A DNA stretch of 64,000 nt, taken from assembly GCA_963971305.1 (NCBI GenBank), contig OZ020306.1:68173022-68237021 (forward strand), read 5' to 3'. Both the position numbers and the translations under genes were made by a program. The notes under the pieces were generated by a model that worked only from the letters and a program-made list of their open reading frames with translations, made no database searches and had not been told where the DNA came from. Source of the stretch: Arcuatula senhousia. Its lineage: Eukaryota > Mollusca > Bivalvia > Mytilida > Mytilidae. Positions 1-12,691 of this stretch are shown piece after piece; within the stretch, counting starts at the first letter, position 1; every line of letters starts with the position of its first letter.

Positions 1-250
1 GTTACTACATAGCTTGTTGAAATTACATCGATTTCCTTGTTTCTGCAAGAAAAAACTGCTTAATTTTCCGGAGCACATGAGTTCTCCCTCGTCACGACTT
101 GAGCTCGCGTTGATGATTGCCATTTCGTTGATTTTTGTATTTTTCTGTCTTATACTCTGCGTGTCTTCGTGATGTAATTGGTTTTGACTTTGCTTTTTCA
201 GAATTATAACATTCGCCCGATGCCCCATTGCCCAATATTAGTACCTCTAC
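1..250 (+). mobile_element. Penelope/Naiad-like retroelement 3' tail, fragment
   Basis: This stretch resembles the non-coding 3' tail found next to the Penelope-like RT fragments elsewhere in the window (compare 9690-9930 in the same orientation and 13040-13260 in reverse). Shared landmarks are a run like TTCCGGAGCAC, then CACGACTTGAGCTCGCGTTG, then a T-rich stretch. No coding sequence is attached on this side of the window edge. The similarity is by eye and the copy is diverged. Confidence 0.4.
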
Positions 251-2144
251 CTCTGACACGAACTACTCTTTGACTTCTGACTAAGATATTCAAGTAATCT
301 GGTTGTTGTAGATTTTTTAATTGCGATTTAGGCTATATGTGTCTTCGTTAACAGTTTAAACATCCATTTAAAAATTAATGCCGGACCCGAGCAAGCTTTT
401 TTGGAAAGCTTATACTTGTCATATAACGATCCATTTGAATTCAATGTGTAACTATGAAAAACTTTCAAGGGACACAACCAAGTTCTATCTTTAATAAATT
501 ATAAACATGATTAATGGGAGGCATTCCTATTTTTAAAACGGATGACTGAATATTGAATTGGACATTTACTCCAATACAATGCAAATTCACAAACTGTTGA
601 TCCCAATTTACGGATACCGGTCAAAAAGGTAAACATGTTCTATGACATAATCGAATTCAACAGGTAAATCGAGAAGGTTGTCAAGACGGACTAGAAAAAT
701 AGGTCTTTTTCTTAATTTTATTTTGGCTTTACCTCTTGCAGTACATGTCTGAAAAATTGCAGATGGGAAGATATACATTTAAACAAATAGTGTGATTTTT
801 TTCAATTTTTTATATAAAAGTTAAAGTTGTGCGATCCATTTCAGTTTGCACCGTATGCATTTCATAAATATCCACATAATAACATGCATTAAAATGCAAT
901 CTGTTACTTTTAAAAACTCTTTTTAATTCAAAAAAGTTTATTTTATCAGCATAACTTAAAATTGGAAGAAATTTTGTACTAAAAAGAACTTTTGATTCAC
1001 TTGACAACCAGGATAAACATTCGAATTGACTTTCCTATCTTTTCCGATGAAGAGCTCACATTCTTTTGTTTAAATACCACCGGTTTTCGGACTGCTATGA
1101 CAATAAATAAGCTGGTTTCAATAAATCATAAATGCAATGTTGAATCGTACGCATGCATTTAAAAAAACACACACACTAAAATATCGTGAATGATATCTTA
1201 GGATTGTAATTAAAGTGTTGCGTTGAACTGGTACACGTGTTCATTCTATTATTAGAAATAAGTTTATTTGTAAACAAGGATTACCTTAAATGACCTATGT
1301 ACTTAGGCACATGTACTTTAATCTGGGAAACGAGTTGCCTTTTTCTTGCAAACTCACAATTTACATATATTCTTGATTATTAGAATGATTTTGCCCCAGT
1401 TACATTTTAAAAAAGTCTTAAAAAATGTTTACAAAACAATCGATATCTAACATAATCATTTTGGTGTGTTCGAGTTCGACCTTTGTTATGACTATTTTAA
1501 ATGTTTAATTAAACAAAAAAAAAATCAGCTGTGCCACCGTTTCGATGACATGAAATGAAAGAAATATTATTATAGTTTAAAATTTCGTCAAAAAGACACA
1601 TTTCATATGTACGGCCAAAAAAGGTAACAGAAAATAACGAGACCTCATATTTTCCGTTATTTTAGCAAAGTTGCTTTGATAAATGAGTTGTTGTTCAAAA
1701 TTTCAACATATATCAACAATTATTAACAAAATCATTAAATCAACATTCAATTTTCATATTCTAATTAATGAAAAATGCTTTATTTCATGATACAAAAATG
1801 TATATAAATTCCCGATCATTTTCTCGCCTCCTATAACAAAGAGTTCCAATTCTTTTGTTTGATTTAAAGCGCTTTCCGGCCCGTCTAGTCGTTTATTTGT
1901 AACTCGAGTTAACTCAAGTTAACTAAAGTAGGCCAATTGAAAACAGCCTTAAGTGTTCAAATAATAACTATTTTACATCCAAGCCTTCAAAATATGTCAT
2001 GAAAAATTTAAATACAAACATAAGAATACATTCTGTGCATTTAGAATCAAATAGAAAACATTTTTATGATTTATATTATTAACTATCCTTATTGTGCCCC
2101 TTCAATATTCTTTATGTAGAGTTTTTTAGCATTAATTTTCCATC
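251..2144. other. AT-rich sequence, nothing recognised
   Basis: No convincing exon, RNA gene or repeat was seen. Open frames here are under 70 codons, have no recognisable motif and fit chance in AT-rich DNA. Confidence 0.5.
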
Positions 2145-2251
2145 GGTTTCGTGGTCTAGTGGATATGAAGGTAGACTAGGAACAAAGAGATCCATTGTTC
2201 AAACCCCAGTGGAAACTATGTTATATTTCAATCTTCAAAAAAAAAAAAAAA
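2145..2251 (+). mobile_element. tRNA-derived SINE-like element
   Basis: The segment carries a box-A-like TGGTCTAGTGGATATGAAGG at about 2152 and a box-B-like TTGTTCAAACCCC about 45 bases later. These are the split internal RNA polymerase III promoter elements of a tRNA. A 15-base A-run at 2237-2251 follows. The cloverleaf is poor, so a tRNA-derived SINE or tRNA pseudogene fits better than a working tRNA. Confidence 0.5.
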
Positions 2252-2704
2252 CATTGTTGGTGATTTTATAATTTTCCTATGTATGTTCAACTAAGTGAAC
2301 ATTTCTCAAAAAACGTCCTTTGAAAAAACAAAAGAAAAGGAACAATAGAGTTGAAAAGTAGAAAAGGGTATTCCGAGGGATGATCCGGCTCAGATCACCC
2401 CTGTTAGAACAAAGGAGCTGGGATGTAAATATTGAGTTAATATCTTTACAATTGTGAAATGTGTCTTATTGAAAGCAATCAAAACAAATCAGAAAACTTT
2501 AATCATAAATATTCTCTGCCGCTTTTTAAAACTTTTAAGCTGTTTAATTATTAGTCCATATGTTCGTCTCATGTCAAGCCATTTAAATGGTGATCAATGG
2601 TTTTATATCCTAATTGAAGTTTTGACTTGGACTTTTTTTAAAGTCTTGTTGATTATAATGTTTAAGTCTTTCTATCTTGAATTTGATATTCTAAACTGAA
2701 TTGA
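2252..2704. other. no feature recognised
   Basis: The open frame at 2454-2699 has no recognisable domain and no support beyond length. Confidence 0.4.
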
Positions 2705-3755
2705 AATGCTTTTTAGTTCACCTGACCCGAAGGGTCATGTGGGCTATCGTCCGTAGTCCGTCGGTAACTTTTCTTCAAAGATAATCTTCTATGAAACCTC
2801 TGAAGGAATTGCTTTCAAACTTTGTACACTTGATCGTTAGGATGTCCTCTACCAAGTTTGTGAAATCTGTGAACGTCGACAAACCAACATGGCCGCTGTT
2901 ACTAAAAATAGAACAGGGGGGTCAGACCATAGTTTTTAGCTTATAGCTCAAAAAGTATAAGAGATAGAGAAAATCCGAAGCTACCTGCCTTCTTCAGCAT
3001 CAATATCTCTACAAAACTCTCCATTGGGTCAAAGTTGTGGAGCGACTCCTTATAGGAGTTATTTCCCCTTAATCGTCAAAATTGACCATTTTCACAGTTT
3101 TTTGACTTTATCTTGAAAACTGTAAGTGCTAGAGGAAAAGTAGGCATTGCAAAATTGTTCAGCTATTTGAGATCTACAAAAATGATTCAGGGTCAAAATT
3201 GTCAGATCAACCGTTTAAGAGTTACCCCCCTGTAACTGATTTTTCTATTAATTTAAACTGATTTTTACAAATCTTCTTCTCTGAAACCACTGATGGGATT
3301 GTTTTGAAACTTTGTACACTTGATATTTAGGATGTCCTCTACCAAGTTTGTGAAATCTGTGAACGTCGACAAACCAACATGGCCGCTGTTACTAAAAATA
3401 GAACAGGGGGGTCAGACCATAGTTTTTAGCTTAAAGCTCAAAAAGTATAAGAGATAAAGAAAAATCCGAAGCTACCTGCCTTCTTCAGCATCAAAAGGTC
3501 TACAAAACTCTCCATTGAATCAAAGTTTTGGAGTGACTCCTTATAGGAGTTATTTCCCCTTAATCGTCAAAATTGACCATTTTCACAGTTTTTGGACTTT
3601 ATCTTGAAAACTGTAAGTGCTAGAGGAAAAGTAAGCATTGCAAAATTGTTCAGCTCATTGAGATCTACAAAATTGATTAAGGGTCAAAATTGTCAGATCA
3701 ACCGTTTAGGAGTTGTTTCCCTTTAACTGATTTTTCTATCTAGTAACTGATTTTT
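2705..3755 (+). repeat. hairpin-ended bivalve repeat, left part, two 490-bp units
   Basis: The left end is a short stem-loop (CACCTGACCCGAAGGGTCA and on), a terminus I recognise from a very abundant bivalve dispersed repeat. Two internal units follow at a 490-bp offset: GATGTCCTCTACCAAG recurs at about 2841 and 3331, and the line with AACATGGCCGCTGTTAC occurs in both. No right terminus follows. The matching right part lies at 8335-9260, so this may be one interrupted copy. Confidence 0.7.
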
Positions 3756-6630
3756 ACTCGAAAGTATTCGGCTTCCGAGTCTTGTCGGAGAAAAGGTGAA
3801 TAGAAGAAGGCGCGCAAAACTGTTACAACTCGTTGTCACGTCGCTAGCTCTCGTAGAAATGGAATATAGGTCAATATAGGACCAGATTAAAAGCGATGAC
3901 CTCATTCCTTGCAATCAAATTAATGATATTTATTTAACCTTCCGCGATAAGAAGTTTTTTTATGGATAGGTTATGCGATTCTTTCTTAATGTACGTTTCT
4001 ATAAAAAATTAACATGGACCATTGATATTAATATCTTATAATTGAGCACTGAAATATCGTAATATTAATTAAATGTGTGTGGGTAAAATAATTTCCGCGT
4101 GTGTGGAATATTGCGTATTTATAAATAAGTGTGTTACTGTGTATTTACATATTCATGTTTCCGATACGATGATGATACCAACCAATCGGCAACGAAGATA
4201 ATAAACTTCGTCATGAGTTTTTAAGGAGCCGTTTTGATTGGTCGCTTAAAAATATCTCTTAATGCCTTAGGCCAATCGGGCCAATCAAAGCATCACTTCT
4301 ATAACTTTAACATGTGCTTTTATCGTTGTAAATGCAAACAATCAAAATTGCGTGTTACGACTTCAAATTTGTTAGGCGTGAAAGAAATGAAACCTTTTAG
4401 CGAAACACGATTGACAATTTGGCACGTTCAATTTGGTGAACGGAAATGATAATTATCTTTCTATACACACAGGTGGTGAGAAAAGTATGTGCTAGCCTAC
4501 CAATTAGCTTTTCAAGTGTTTTGGACAGGGAGCATCAGAAAAAAATTATGCAATGTCCCCCGGTGATTACCCCGTTGATTTCCATATGAAAGAACAACGT
4601 GATCTCTTATATACGTGTGGTTTATATGAACATACATAGGGAAGGCAGATGGTGATGGAGGTGGTAGGAATTATCCGTGGGTTTCCGACGATGTCCTTAT
4701 TTGAAGCTGAGAAAATCATATTTAATTATTGTCTAAGTTTCAAGCGTTGAAAAATATGCATTTGATATGTTTGATGTTTGCATTTGCGATGGACCGAGGC
4801 GTAAATGTTGACATGACAGGATACAAAGCTGTCTGTTCCAGAGAAAGAACACTGATATATCCTGCATTTGTTTTATAATAGCTTTTCCAGTATTTGTTTA
4901 ATTAGATATGTAACATTTACAAGAGTACATGCATATTGTATCAACTGTTGGTCTTAGCTGCCGGACATGCAAAATAATTCAGAATGCCTTTTTTATACGT
5001 ATTGGGAATGGTTTCCAGAATCTCGGATACCAAAAAAGAATTAAATAAGGTTACGTTGGACTTACATGTACATTGTACTGTTACTCAAAAACTGAAAGAA
5101 ATAAAAATGTTACAAAAATAAAAGCATAATAAATTTATGATATACATGTACAAGACTCGCTTATTCGCGAGGGTTTTAATGGGGTCCCTTTGAACGTAAT
5201 GGAGCAGCCACCTTAAATGTAGTGTAAGATTAGGCATAAGATGTATTTTAACCAAGTGCATGTACATGTATATACAAAGAAATTGTTCTATAAAATCCGA
5301 AATTTTTAGTTAATATATATCATGCATGCCTTGTGCATTTCAATTCTTCCCGTAGGTTATACATAATGTATATATTCTATCGCGGGTTCTGGCTCAAAAA
5401 TAAGCAATCACTGACTCACCAACCCACTTTTCTAGATAATATACAACAACTTAAAAATATACTTGCATTAATGGAGGAATGAATTTTTCTTCCAAAGCTT
5501 GAGGATCACGTCTTAACATAAATGTAAAGAGTGACAGAAAACAAAATATGTAGCAGAATGGTTGTGCCAGACGTTTGGTGACAGATGCTTGGAATGGCAT
5601 GATTTAAAATACCCTGAACGTAAAGCACCACTCAAAACAACGTATTGTCGCTGTGCCGAAAGTGTCATAAAACATTGGACCTTTATTATTATGTGCAATC
5701 GGGCCTTTATTATTGCTAGTATGTGAATTAAATAAAAATGAAAATCTGTCGAAGTAAAAAATGTAGCATGTACAATGATCAGCTTACTCAATTGATAAAA
5801 TGTTTTTTCCTACACTTAATTTGTTATAAACAAGTAGTGTGTATGCCATTATCATATGCATGTCATGTTTATGATATTAGAATACATTTGTACACATTTA
5901 CTTGTTTCAGTGTTATCTAAAGGCATATTGTCTACGGCAAACTCATTTTTTTTACCCCCCCCCCCCAATCTTTTGGTGTCAATTAGACCGAAATGCAATA
6001 AAATGAATATTGAAAAAAAAATTGCCACAAATTTTGCCTCAAAAGTAGTTTATTTTGATCAAATTAGCTCGACAATATTGATTGATATTTTATTTACCTG
6101 CATTACGTCACATTGACACAGATTTAAACTGAGTAGTTTTAACACGGACACTAATCGGAATCTCGGGTTTTGTCCCCGAATACCTTGATATGTTGAAAAA
6201 ATACCAATACTTTTCGTGTTTACCTTTTAAATCACATTCAAAACTTAATACAGGCAATAATTATCAGTTTTATTCATTAAGTAGCTCTAATATTCGGTTG
6301 CCGTTTTAATTTTCTTCCAAGCTAAAACTTCGAGAAACAGATTATGCACCACGTGCAAGAACTATGGAAGTTTTCAATCAAAGAAAGTATAGTGCGCATG
6401 CTTACAGCTCATCTACATCTCATGAATATGAATTTTTTGTAAAGCTTTACAAATATTATATATTTTTCAATTTTTGAAGTTATAAGGTACCCAAGTGGTA
6501 TTTTGAACGTTTGTATCTTTCTAAATAATCAAAACGAATAGTTTGACGACAGATTTTTGGTTTTACAAAAAAATAATTTTTCATAGACAATATGCCTTTA
6601 ATTTGTTGTATTAACATTTTTCACATTCGT
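3756..6630. other. AT-rich sequence, nothing firm
   Basis: No exon, RNA gene or classified repeat was supported. A 12-base C-run lies at about 5955-5966. Open frames are short and without motifs. Confidence 0.45.
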
Positions 6631-6639
6631 GTACATTGA

Positions 6640-7200
6640 TATAATGGGTCCCCCTTTTTTCGTTTGGAAATAAGGGGTCAAAAATGTTACATTCTTGTTT
6701 GTTCCCACAATGACTTTTATTCTGGTTATTCAAATGCTGTGAAATTTTATTCGTTTAAAAACTAGGGGCCCTAAAAGGGCAAAAAATTCAAGCAAGGGGT
6801 TGCATTAAGTCGTACACCCACTCGACCACTCAGAAAACAAGTATAGTAGATGACCGAAATGACCTGGAAAGGGGAGGCACGGTACAACTCATCATGCTAA
6901 AGCTTAATACCAAATTCAAAATCAATCACTTTAGTAGAAGCCGAGAAATCTGTTAGGGAACATTGTCAATTTTTGGTACTTAAAAGGCTAAACTCGGCTC
7001 TAAAAACAGGATGTAGATGCGTAACTGACCTAGAAAGGCAAGACACGGTACAACGCATCATGCTAAAGCTGTTAACTGAATTTGAAATTAATCCCTTCAG
7101 CTGAAGCCGAAAAAACTGTTAAGAAAGTTTGTTACGGACGGGCAGACAGATGGATAATGTGATTGTAATACAGCTCCCTCTCTTACGGGTATAGTATTTT
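6640..7200. repeat. diverged dispersed repeat with two internal units
   Basis: A segment containing ACGGTACAACTCATCATGCTAAAGC (about 6879) recurs as ACGGTACAACGCATCATGCTAAAGC (about 7047), each followed by a related AGAAGCCGA or TGAAGCCGA line. This is a diverged tandem pair at about 170-bp spacing. It ends in ACGGACGGGCAGACAGATGG, a type of end common to molluscan repeats in this window. Confidence 0.5.
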
Positions 7201-7699
7201 ATTTGGTCCCACAATAACTTTGGTTCTGGTATGTCATTTGTTATTATACGTCTTACCATTACACCATAGATGGGATTGATTATGGGGACCAAAAGGGGGA
7301 AAAGTGAAAGGCAGCAAGTATTTTTGAAGCCGCTATTTTTTGGGGTCTGCTTTTGCAAAAAGTGTTGCATTCCTTGTAAAAAATGGGTGGAAAGTTCACA
7401 AAGGTGGCATGTGTTAAAACAACTTTATCAATCTACCATGGGCATAATTTGCCTCAAACATACAGCGTTCATGCAACATGTTGCGGTCATATCATGCTGC
7501 ACTCGGCGAAGCTTTTTACTCGCAAATAACTAAGAAATTTTACAGATATCAAATTTCTGTTAATAGCCAAAAAAATATGATCAAAAATCAGATCCAGACC
7601 ATATTTTTCATGATAAAAAACACTGTAGAACAAAATTTCATGTCTTTCATTTTCCACAAAACATGCAGAAGTCCTACAAAAAGTTTACGGTTAAGAAAA

Positions 7700-8160
7700 A
7701 ACCAGAGTTGTTGAAGCGTGAAAATGGGTTCAGGGTCACACAGCATGGTGTGATTAGCGTAATCCACAACCCCAACCGTCTAAAAATTATCAGATGCCTA
7801 GGTTTTATACTTTTCATGTAATTGAAATTATAAACAAAGACGTTTTGATACATATAAAAAGACCTTATTTCATATAAGAGTCGTTGAAGCGTAAAAATCA
7901 TGGTCACATGGCATAGAGCCAGTTGCGTAGACCACATCCCCAACTGTCTGTATACCAAATGTTTAGGTATGTATGTTATTAATTTTTCCACAAAGTCTAA
8001 CAAAAAACTTATAAAACCAGTATACTATAGGATAAAGCTAATCATACAAAATATAAGACCACTATCTTATGTAGTTGCAAGTTATAAAACCGTGATGTAC
8101 TTTATATTTTTACAGTATATTATTTTGGACGGACGGACGGACGAATTTACAGTGTAAACA
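7700..8160. repeat. diverged tandem pair ending in a GGAC microsatellite
   Basis: GAGTTGTTGAAGCGTGAAAA near 7704 recurs as GAGTCGTTGAAGCGTAAAAA near 7879. Each is followed by a GGTCACA...ATGG line, a CCACA.CCCCAACTGTCT line and a TAGGT line. The segment ends with GGACGGACGGACGGACG at about 8128. The open frames across it are by-products of the repeat. Confidence 0.5.
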
Positions 8161-8334
8161 GTATACAGTCTTTGAGTGGGGGATTGCTCAGAAGACGACA
8201 AAATAAACATAGAAGGGGGCATTTATATAGGAAACACTAGTTTCAGAACTCAACTGAACATTTGTAAATCAGCATACGCTAGCATTTAGGAAACATCCTG
8301 ACTTCCAAGTTATCAATAACAACGGTACTTTGAT

Positions 8335-9260
8335 TAAAAACCTTCTTCAGCACGAAAAGCTCTACAAAACTCTCCATTGAGTCAAAGTTGTGGAGCAACT
8401 CCTTATAGGAGTTATTTCCCCTTAATCGCAAAACTGATCATTTGCACAGTTTTTGGACTTTATCTTGAAAACTGTAAGTGCTAGAGGAAAAGTAAGCATT
8501 GCAAATTTGTTCAGCTCATTGAGATCTACAAAATTGATGCAGGGTCAAAATTGTCAGATCAACCGTTTAAGAGTTATCCCCCTTAAACTGCTTTTTCTAT
8601 CAATTTTAACTAATTTTTACAAATCTTCTTCTCTGAAACCACTCGTGGGATTGCATTTAATATTTGTACACTTGATCGTTAGGATGTCCTCTACCACGTT
8701 TGTGAAATTTGTGAACGTCGACAAACCAACATGGCCGCTGTTACTAAAAATAGAACAGGGGGGTCAGACCATAGTTTTAAGCTTATAGCTCAAAAAGTAT
8801 AAGAGATAGAGAAAATCCGAAGCTACCTGCCTTCTTCAAAACTCTCCATTTATTCAAAGTTGTGGGACAACTCCTTAAAGGAGTTACTTCCCCTTAATCG
8901 TCAAAATTGACCAATTTCACAGTTTTTGAACTTTATCTTAAAAGCCATAAGAGGAATAGAGGAATAGAAAGCATTGCAAAATTGTTCAGCTCATTAAGAT
9001 CTACAAAAATGATTACAGGGTCAAAACTGTCAGATCATCCTTTTAAGTGTTTTTAATCAATTCTAACTTGTTTGGGATTTTTTTCTTTCAAATGGAAAGC
9101 TTTGTAACTTTGTATTCTTGATCTTAAAAGTGTTTTCTATCCTTACTAGTTTCTTTAATGTTACATACCAATAACATGTAGACCATGCTGCACACTAGGT
9201 AAGATGCTTTAGCATAAGAGATCAGGTTAGTGATTCAGGCTCCTGTGAGCCTCTAGTTTA
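8335..9260 (+). repeat. hairpin-ended bivalve repeat, right part
   Basis: This has the same internal units as 2705-3755 (CTACAAAACTCTCCATTGAG, GGATGTCCTCTACCACG and AACATGGCCGCTGTTAC) and ends with the characteristic right terminus GGCTCCTGTGAGCCTCTAG. It begins abruptly inside a unit with no left terminus, the opposite of the 2705 copy. Confidence 0.7.
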
Positions 9261-9261
9261 A

Positions 9262-9450
9262 CAGGGTCACCATGGTCAGCGGTCAGACTTTTCATATTAT
9301 GACCTCACAACCCCTTCGGACGAGGGTCACACTTTATAGAAACCTAGGAACACCTTGATCTCTATGTGGGCTGAGCACTAACCAATCGTCAGAATCTTTA
9401 GGCAACAAGTCGTCTTAAAGACAATCTGGAATCTGATGAGAGCTTCTTTG
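9262..9450 (+). repeat. unclassified dispersed repeat, copy 1
   Basis: The order of blocks (GGTCAGCGGTCAGA, then TATGAC, then ACAACCCCTTCGGACG, then CCTAGGAACACCTTGATCTC, then GGGCTGAGCACTAACC, then CAGAATCTTTAGGCAA) is repeated with changes at 61730-61890. It could be a SINE body, but no box A or B is clear. Confidence 0.5.
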
Positions 9451-9609
9451 TCCCACCTGACCCGCACAAATTTTTAAAATAGCTGTTGTTATGAATGTTG
9501 TGTCTTGTTCATACTTGGAGAAATGATTTTTTTAACCTTTAACGTAATGATTCAATTATAGCCTTTACATATAATTTAACTTTCAAGTGCTGACTTGGTC
9601 TCCTTATTT

Positions 9610-9950
9610 TTTAATCTCTCAGATGATTGCAGATGTTGGTTTGTCATATGGTTTTGTATTGTCTCCCTTAACTAGATTTGACACATTGAATTGACAATCG
9701 GTAGTACTATAGCAAAGAGGAACTGCTTTCTCTTCCGAAGCACCTGCTTACTCTCGTTACGACTTGAGTTGGCGTTGTTGGTTTCTGTTCGGTTGATTTT
9801 GTGCATTTTATGTTTTTGTGTTTCTCCGTGCTGTTCTCGATCATGTTTAATGATTTCTCTTGTCCTTTCAGACTTTGACACTCAAATGCTCCATAGGTTC
9901 CTTTCTCAAATGAATAACCGCATTTAAGTATCAGTATTTGAGTATCCGCT
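9610..9950 (+). mobile_element. Penelope/Naiad-like tail, 5'-truncated
   Basis: The short coding stretch near 9618 reads like the conserved end of the Penelope-like protein (SQMIADVGLS). The familiar 3' tail follows (GTACTATAGCAAAGAGGAAC, CTTCCGAAGCACCTGC, TACGACTTGAGTTGGCG). The same tail occurs reversed at 13040-13260, 21080-21260, 37020-37400 and 45640-45750. Only the extreme 3' end remains. Confidence 0.6.
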
Positions 9951-10835
9951 TTCAAGCATGATATGAATACCGGTCTTCTGACTAGCAAAACATTTGTAAA
10001 ATAACAAAAATGAAAACAAAAGTATCAAAATAGTGACTCGTAACAAATAACAATTGGGAAAAATAACATCAAAATTGTAATCCAGAACAATTGGCAATTA
10101 AAAATGTATCACCGTAAGAATATCAATTCGGGGAAAATGGAGATTCTTATTTCTCGTTAGATATTTGTCAAAGGAAACTCGTAAATGCTCGTTTTCTAAT
10201 TTGTCAAATATCTAACTCCATGTGATAAAAATCCGTATCCCATCACTTGTAGCTGTGAAACTTTTTTCTCTAACTGTCTAATGTGAAAGTATAGGCCCTA
10301 AAATTACTTATTTAATTCATAGGAAAATAATCCAACATGTGAATATCACATCGTGTGGTGTGATACGCAAAATAGTCTCACAAGAACTAGATAATGTTGC
10401 ACAACAGTTAGAGATAGCCAGTTATGTTACCTTAATTTATTCTCCCCTTCTTGTATACTTTTATAATATAGTCTCCTTTGTTTTTTTCTTTTTTTTCAAA
10501 TTAGACATATATTATAATTTTATTAACTGAATTTGATTTGTTATAGATATATTGTATTGTATAGGGAAAGACTTCATAAGTAGGGAATACTTGTGTCTAA
10601 TACCTTTTTGTATTTTATGCAAATAAAATATGTTTAAATCAGAAATAAAAATCCGTATCTCATCACTCATACTTGTGAAACCTGTATTAAAATAGTAACT
10701 CGTAAACTTGTATTTTAAACTCGTAAAAATACAATGATCTGCGAGTGTATCTCGCAAACTTTACTGTTTTTATAATGCATAGAACTACTACACACTCTAA
10801 ATTATGACCTCTTGTCTCTCATTATAGGAAAATAA
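9951..10835. other. AT-rich sequence, nothing firm
   Basis: No supported gene or classified repeat. The phrase AAATCCGTATC(C/T)CATCACT recurs near 10228 and 10649, hinting at an old internal duplication. Confidence 0.4.
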
Positions 10836-11050
10836 AGTAATACATGTAACAAAATTACCGAACTTGGTAGATCAATCTCAATTTTAAGAGAAAAGACAAA
10901 GCAAGGAAGACATACCGGAAAAGTTATATATCGCAATTGTCCTGACTAGGTACAGGCATTTCAAATGAAATAGTGGGTTAATGGCGCGCCAAACCTCCCT
11001 CTTTCATTGAGATCTTAGGGGCCTGTAGGTTGTGACGACATAATATGGAT

Positions 11051-11458
11051 CACAGGGGCCTGCTCCTGGCCTTTGGGGTTGAGAGTCAAAGAGCAATCAA
11101 CTAGAAAAATGAATACGTTATTTTTCTAGCTGATGGTTCTTTGACTCTCAACCCCAAACAGTGATTTTTCTAGCTGATGGCTGTCAGCCCCAAAGGGCCT
11201 GCTCTGTCATTTTTCTAGCTGATGGCTGTCAACCCCAAAGGGCCTGCTCTGTCATTGTTCTAGCTGATGGCTGTCAACCCCAAAGGGCCTGCTCTGTCAT
11301 TTTTCTAGCTGATGGCTGTCAACCCCAAAGGGCCTGCTCTGTCATTTTTCTAGCTGATGGCTCTTTGACTCTAAACCCCAAAGGGCCTGCTCTGTCATTT
11401 TTCTAGCTGATGGCTGTTTGACTCTCAATCCCAAAGGCTGGGATCAGGCCCCTGTGTA
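11051..11458. repeat. foldback whose right arm expanded into a 45-bp minisatellite
   Basis: The left arm (11051-11110) pairs with the inner right arm from about 11121. The right arm is then followed by 45-bp units starting at 11164, 11209, 11254, 11299 and 11344 (the last about 53 bp), before the outer arm ends in CAGGCCCCTGTG. The block-2 counterpart (18909-19037) is a simple foldback without the array. Because 45 is a multiple of three, an open frame of 15-residue repeats runs through it. I treat that frame as a by-product. Confidence 0.85.
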
Positions 11459-11509
11459 TTGATAATGAGGTGATCACCCAGTACAACACTCAGCCAAACA
11501 CCAATCAAA

Positions 11510-12080
11510 ACAATCACTAACTATTACGTTCAACATAATTTTGAATGTGTCCGCCAGAGGCTGACGGATTTTCTCGTAAAATGATTATGTAGGGGTCAGT
11601 TTGCCAAAAAAAAATTTCAATAATTAAAGGAAAGTCTACAGAAGTTCCGAAATCAGACTGAAATTCTGAAACATGAAGATTGACCATCCTTAAGTTTAGG
11701 GAAAATAATAATCTTTTTTCGTAATTTTTTTGTACTGAGATGACCACCCTGGTCATATTCGAGATTAATATCCAAGAATGATGTGAAGCAATTGGATTCG
11801 GTGGTTTCCTTAATATCTAACTCTGGAGGATATAACAACAGGAATCCATCTACAAAAGGAAGCGTTGTTGACAGATCGAGAGGACATCGTCGATATATAT
11901 GAAGGTGAGATTAAAGGACCTTGCTTCTTTCATCTTTTTGTTTTTTTGCAGGTTCTTGGAGAAATTCAGTCTCCTAAGAGTATAAAAACAATTCGGCAAG
12001 GAGAGGAGCACAATTTGTGCTCATTGGAATGCCAATTTGTTGTTGAAAAATCTCTCCTCCAAATGTGACAAATATGTTGC
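11510..12080 (-). pseudogene. Penelope/Naiad-like RT core fragment, frameshifted
   Basis: Read on the minus strand from about 12065, the frames show an RT segment: QQQIGIPMSTNCAPLLAELF (RT motif B region), then YIDD with flanking hydrophobics near 11893 (catalytic motif C), then YPPELDIKETTESN followed by a FLDINLEYD-like thumb region. The frame is broken between these parts and a stop interrupts the motif-B helix, so no full protein is encoded. The same fragment sits in block copy 2 at 19200-19685. It lies about 560 bp upstream of the signal-peptide exon, in the opposite orientation. Confidence 0.7.
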
Positions 12081-12642
12081 CCATGAGGAAATCAAGTGTT
12101 CTGCAAACTTGGTCGAATGTTTAACAAATTTTATCTTTATAAGATGTTCTGGAAAAAAATATGTAGAATTATAAGCTAGTTAAAACAACAAAAGCTAATC
12201 AAAACAACAAACTTCCTAGAATTTAATCTTTTAATACGACTCGAAAGTTTACGACCACTTGTCTCTCCGTAAGGTGTTGTGACTCGACGGTTACCGTATT
12301 AAATATCATTTTTCGTCGGGCAAAGAACTGTAAATAAACAAGTTTGGATTTTACTTATTTTGGTTATATAATTTTGTAATTTTAATCATCGTACTGAAAC
12401 AAATATTTGCCAAAACGTTTTTTAACGTGAATGTGCGATCTTCTTAAAAAGTTTCCCGAAAAAAGGAGTATCAGTAACAGATATATAGGAAAATTCTATT
12501 AACACTGCATCTTATTATGCAAAGTGCATATCATTTCACAATACCCACTCAAGGAGAACTTTACAGTTTCATATCAGGTCCATAGGACAGTAAATTAAAC
12601 ACACACACATAAACTTGTGTTTTAGTTTGTGTTAGATTATTA

Positions 12643-12691
12643 ATGGATAACGTAAGAATTTCTCCTGCTGTGTATCTTGTGCTGATAGCAG
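12643..12691 (+). CDS. candidate signal-peptide exon of the M28 peptidase, upstream copy
   Basis: ATG at 12643 opens 16 codons plus one base, reading MDNVRISPAVYLVLIA, and is followed by a CAG|GTGTGT splice donor. It ends in phase 1, as required by the first internal exon of the downstream M28 gene (acceptor before 26174, also phase 1). The join gives an uninterrupted hydrophobic core and a plausible signal peptidase site near ESA-D. The copy in block 2 (20240-20288) encodes the same peptide. Which copy is used, or whether both are alternative first exons, cannot be told from sequence. Confidence 0.55.

Noticed and set aside
2145..2225. Functional tRNA gene
   Set aside because: Box A and B are recognisable, but the arms do not pair into a good cloverleaf and an A-tail follows, so a SINE-like origin is preferred.
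5955..5966. Poly-C tract (and a G11 tract near 50513) as G-quadruplexes
   Set aside because: Single mononucleotide runs without the spaced G-tracts needed for a confident call; they may also be error-prone in length.
11161..11406. 81-codon frame with a 15-residue repeat (FLADGCQPQRACSV)
   Set aside because: A by-product of a 45-bp minisatellite grown from a foldback arm. The other block lacks it entirely.
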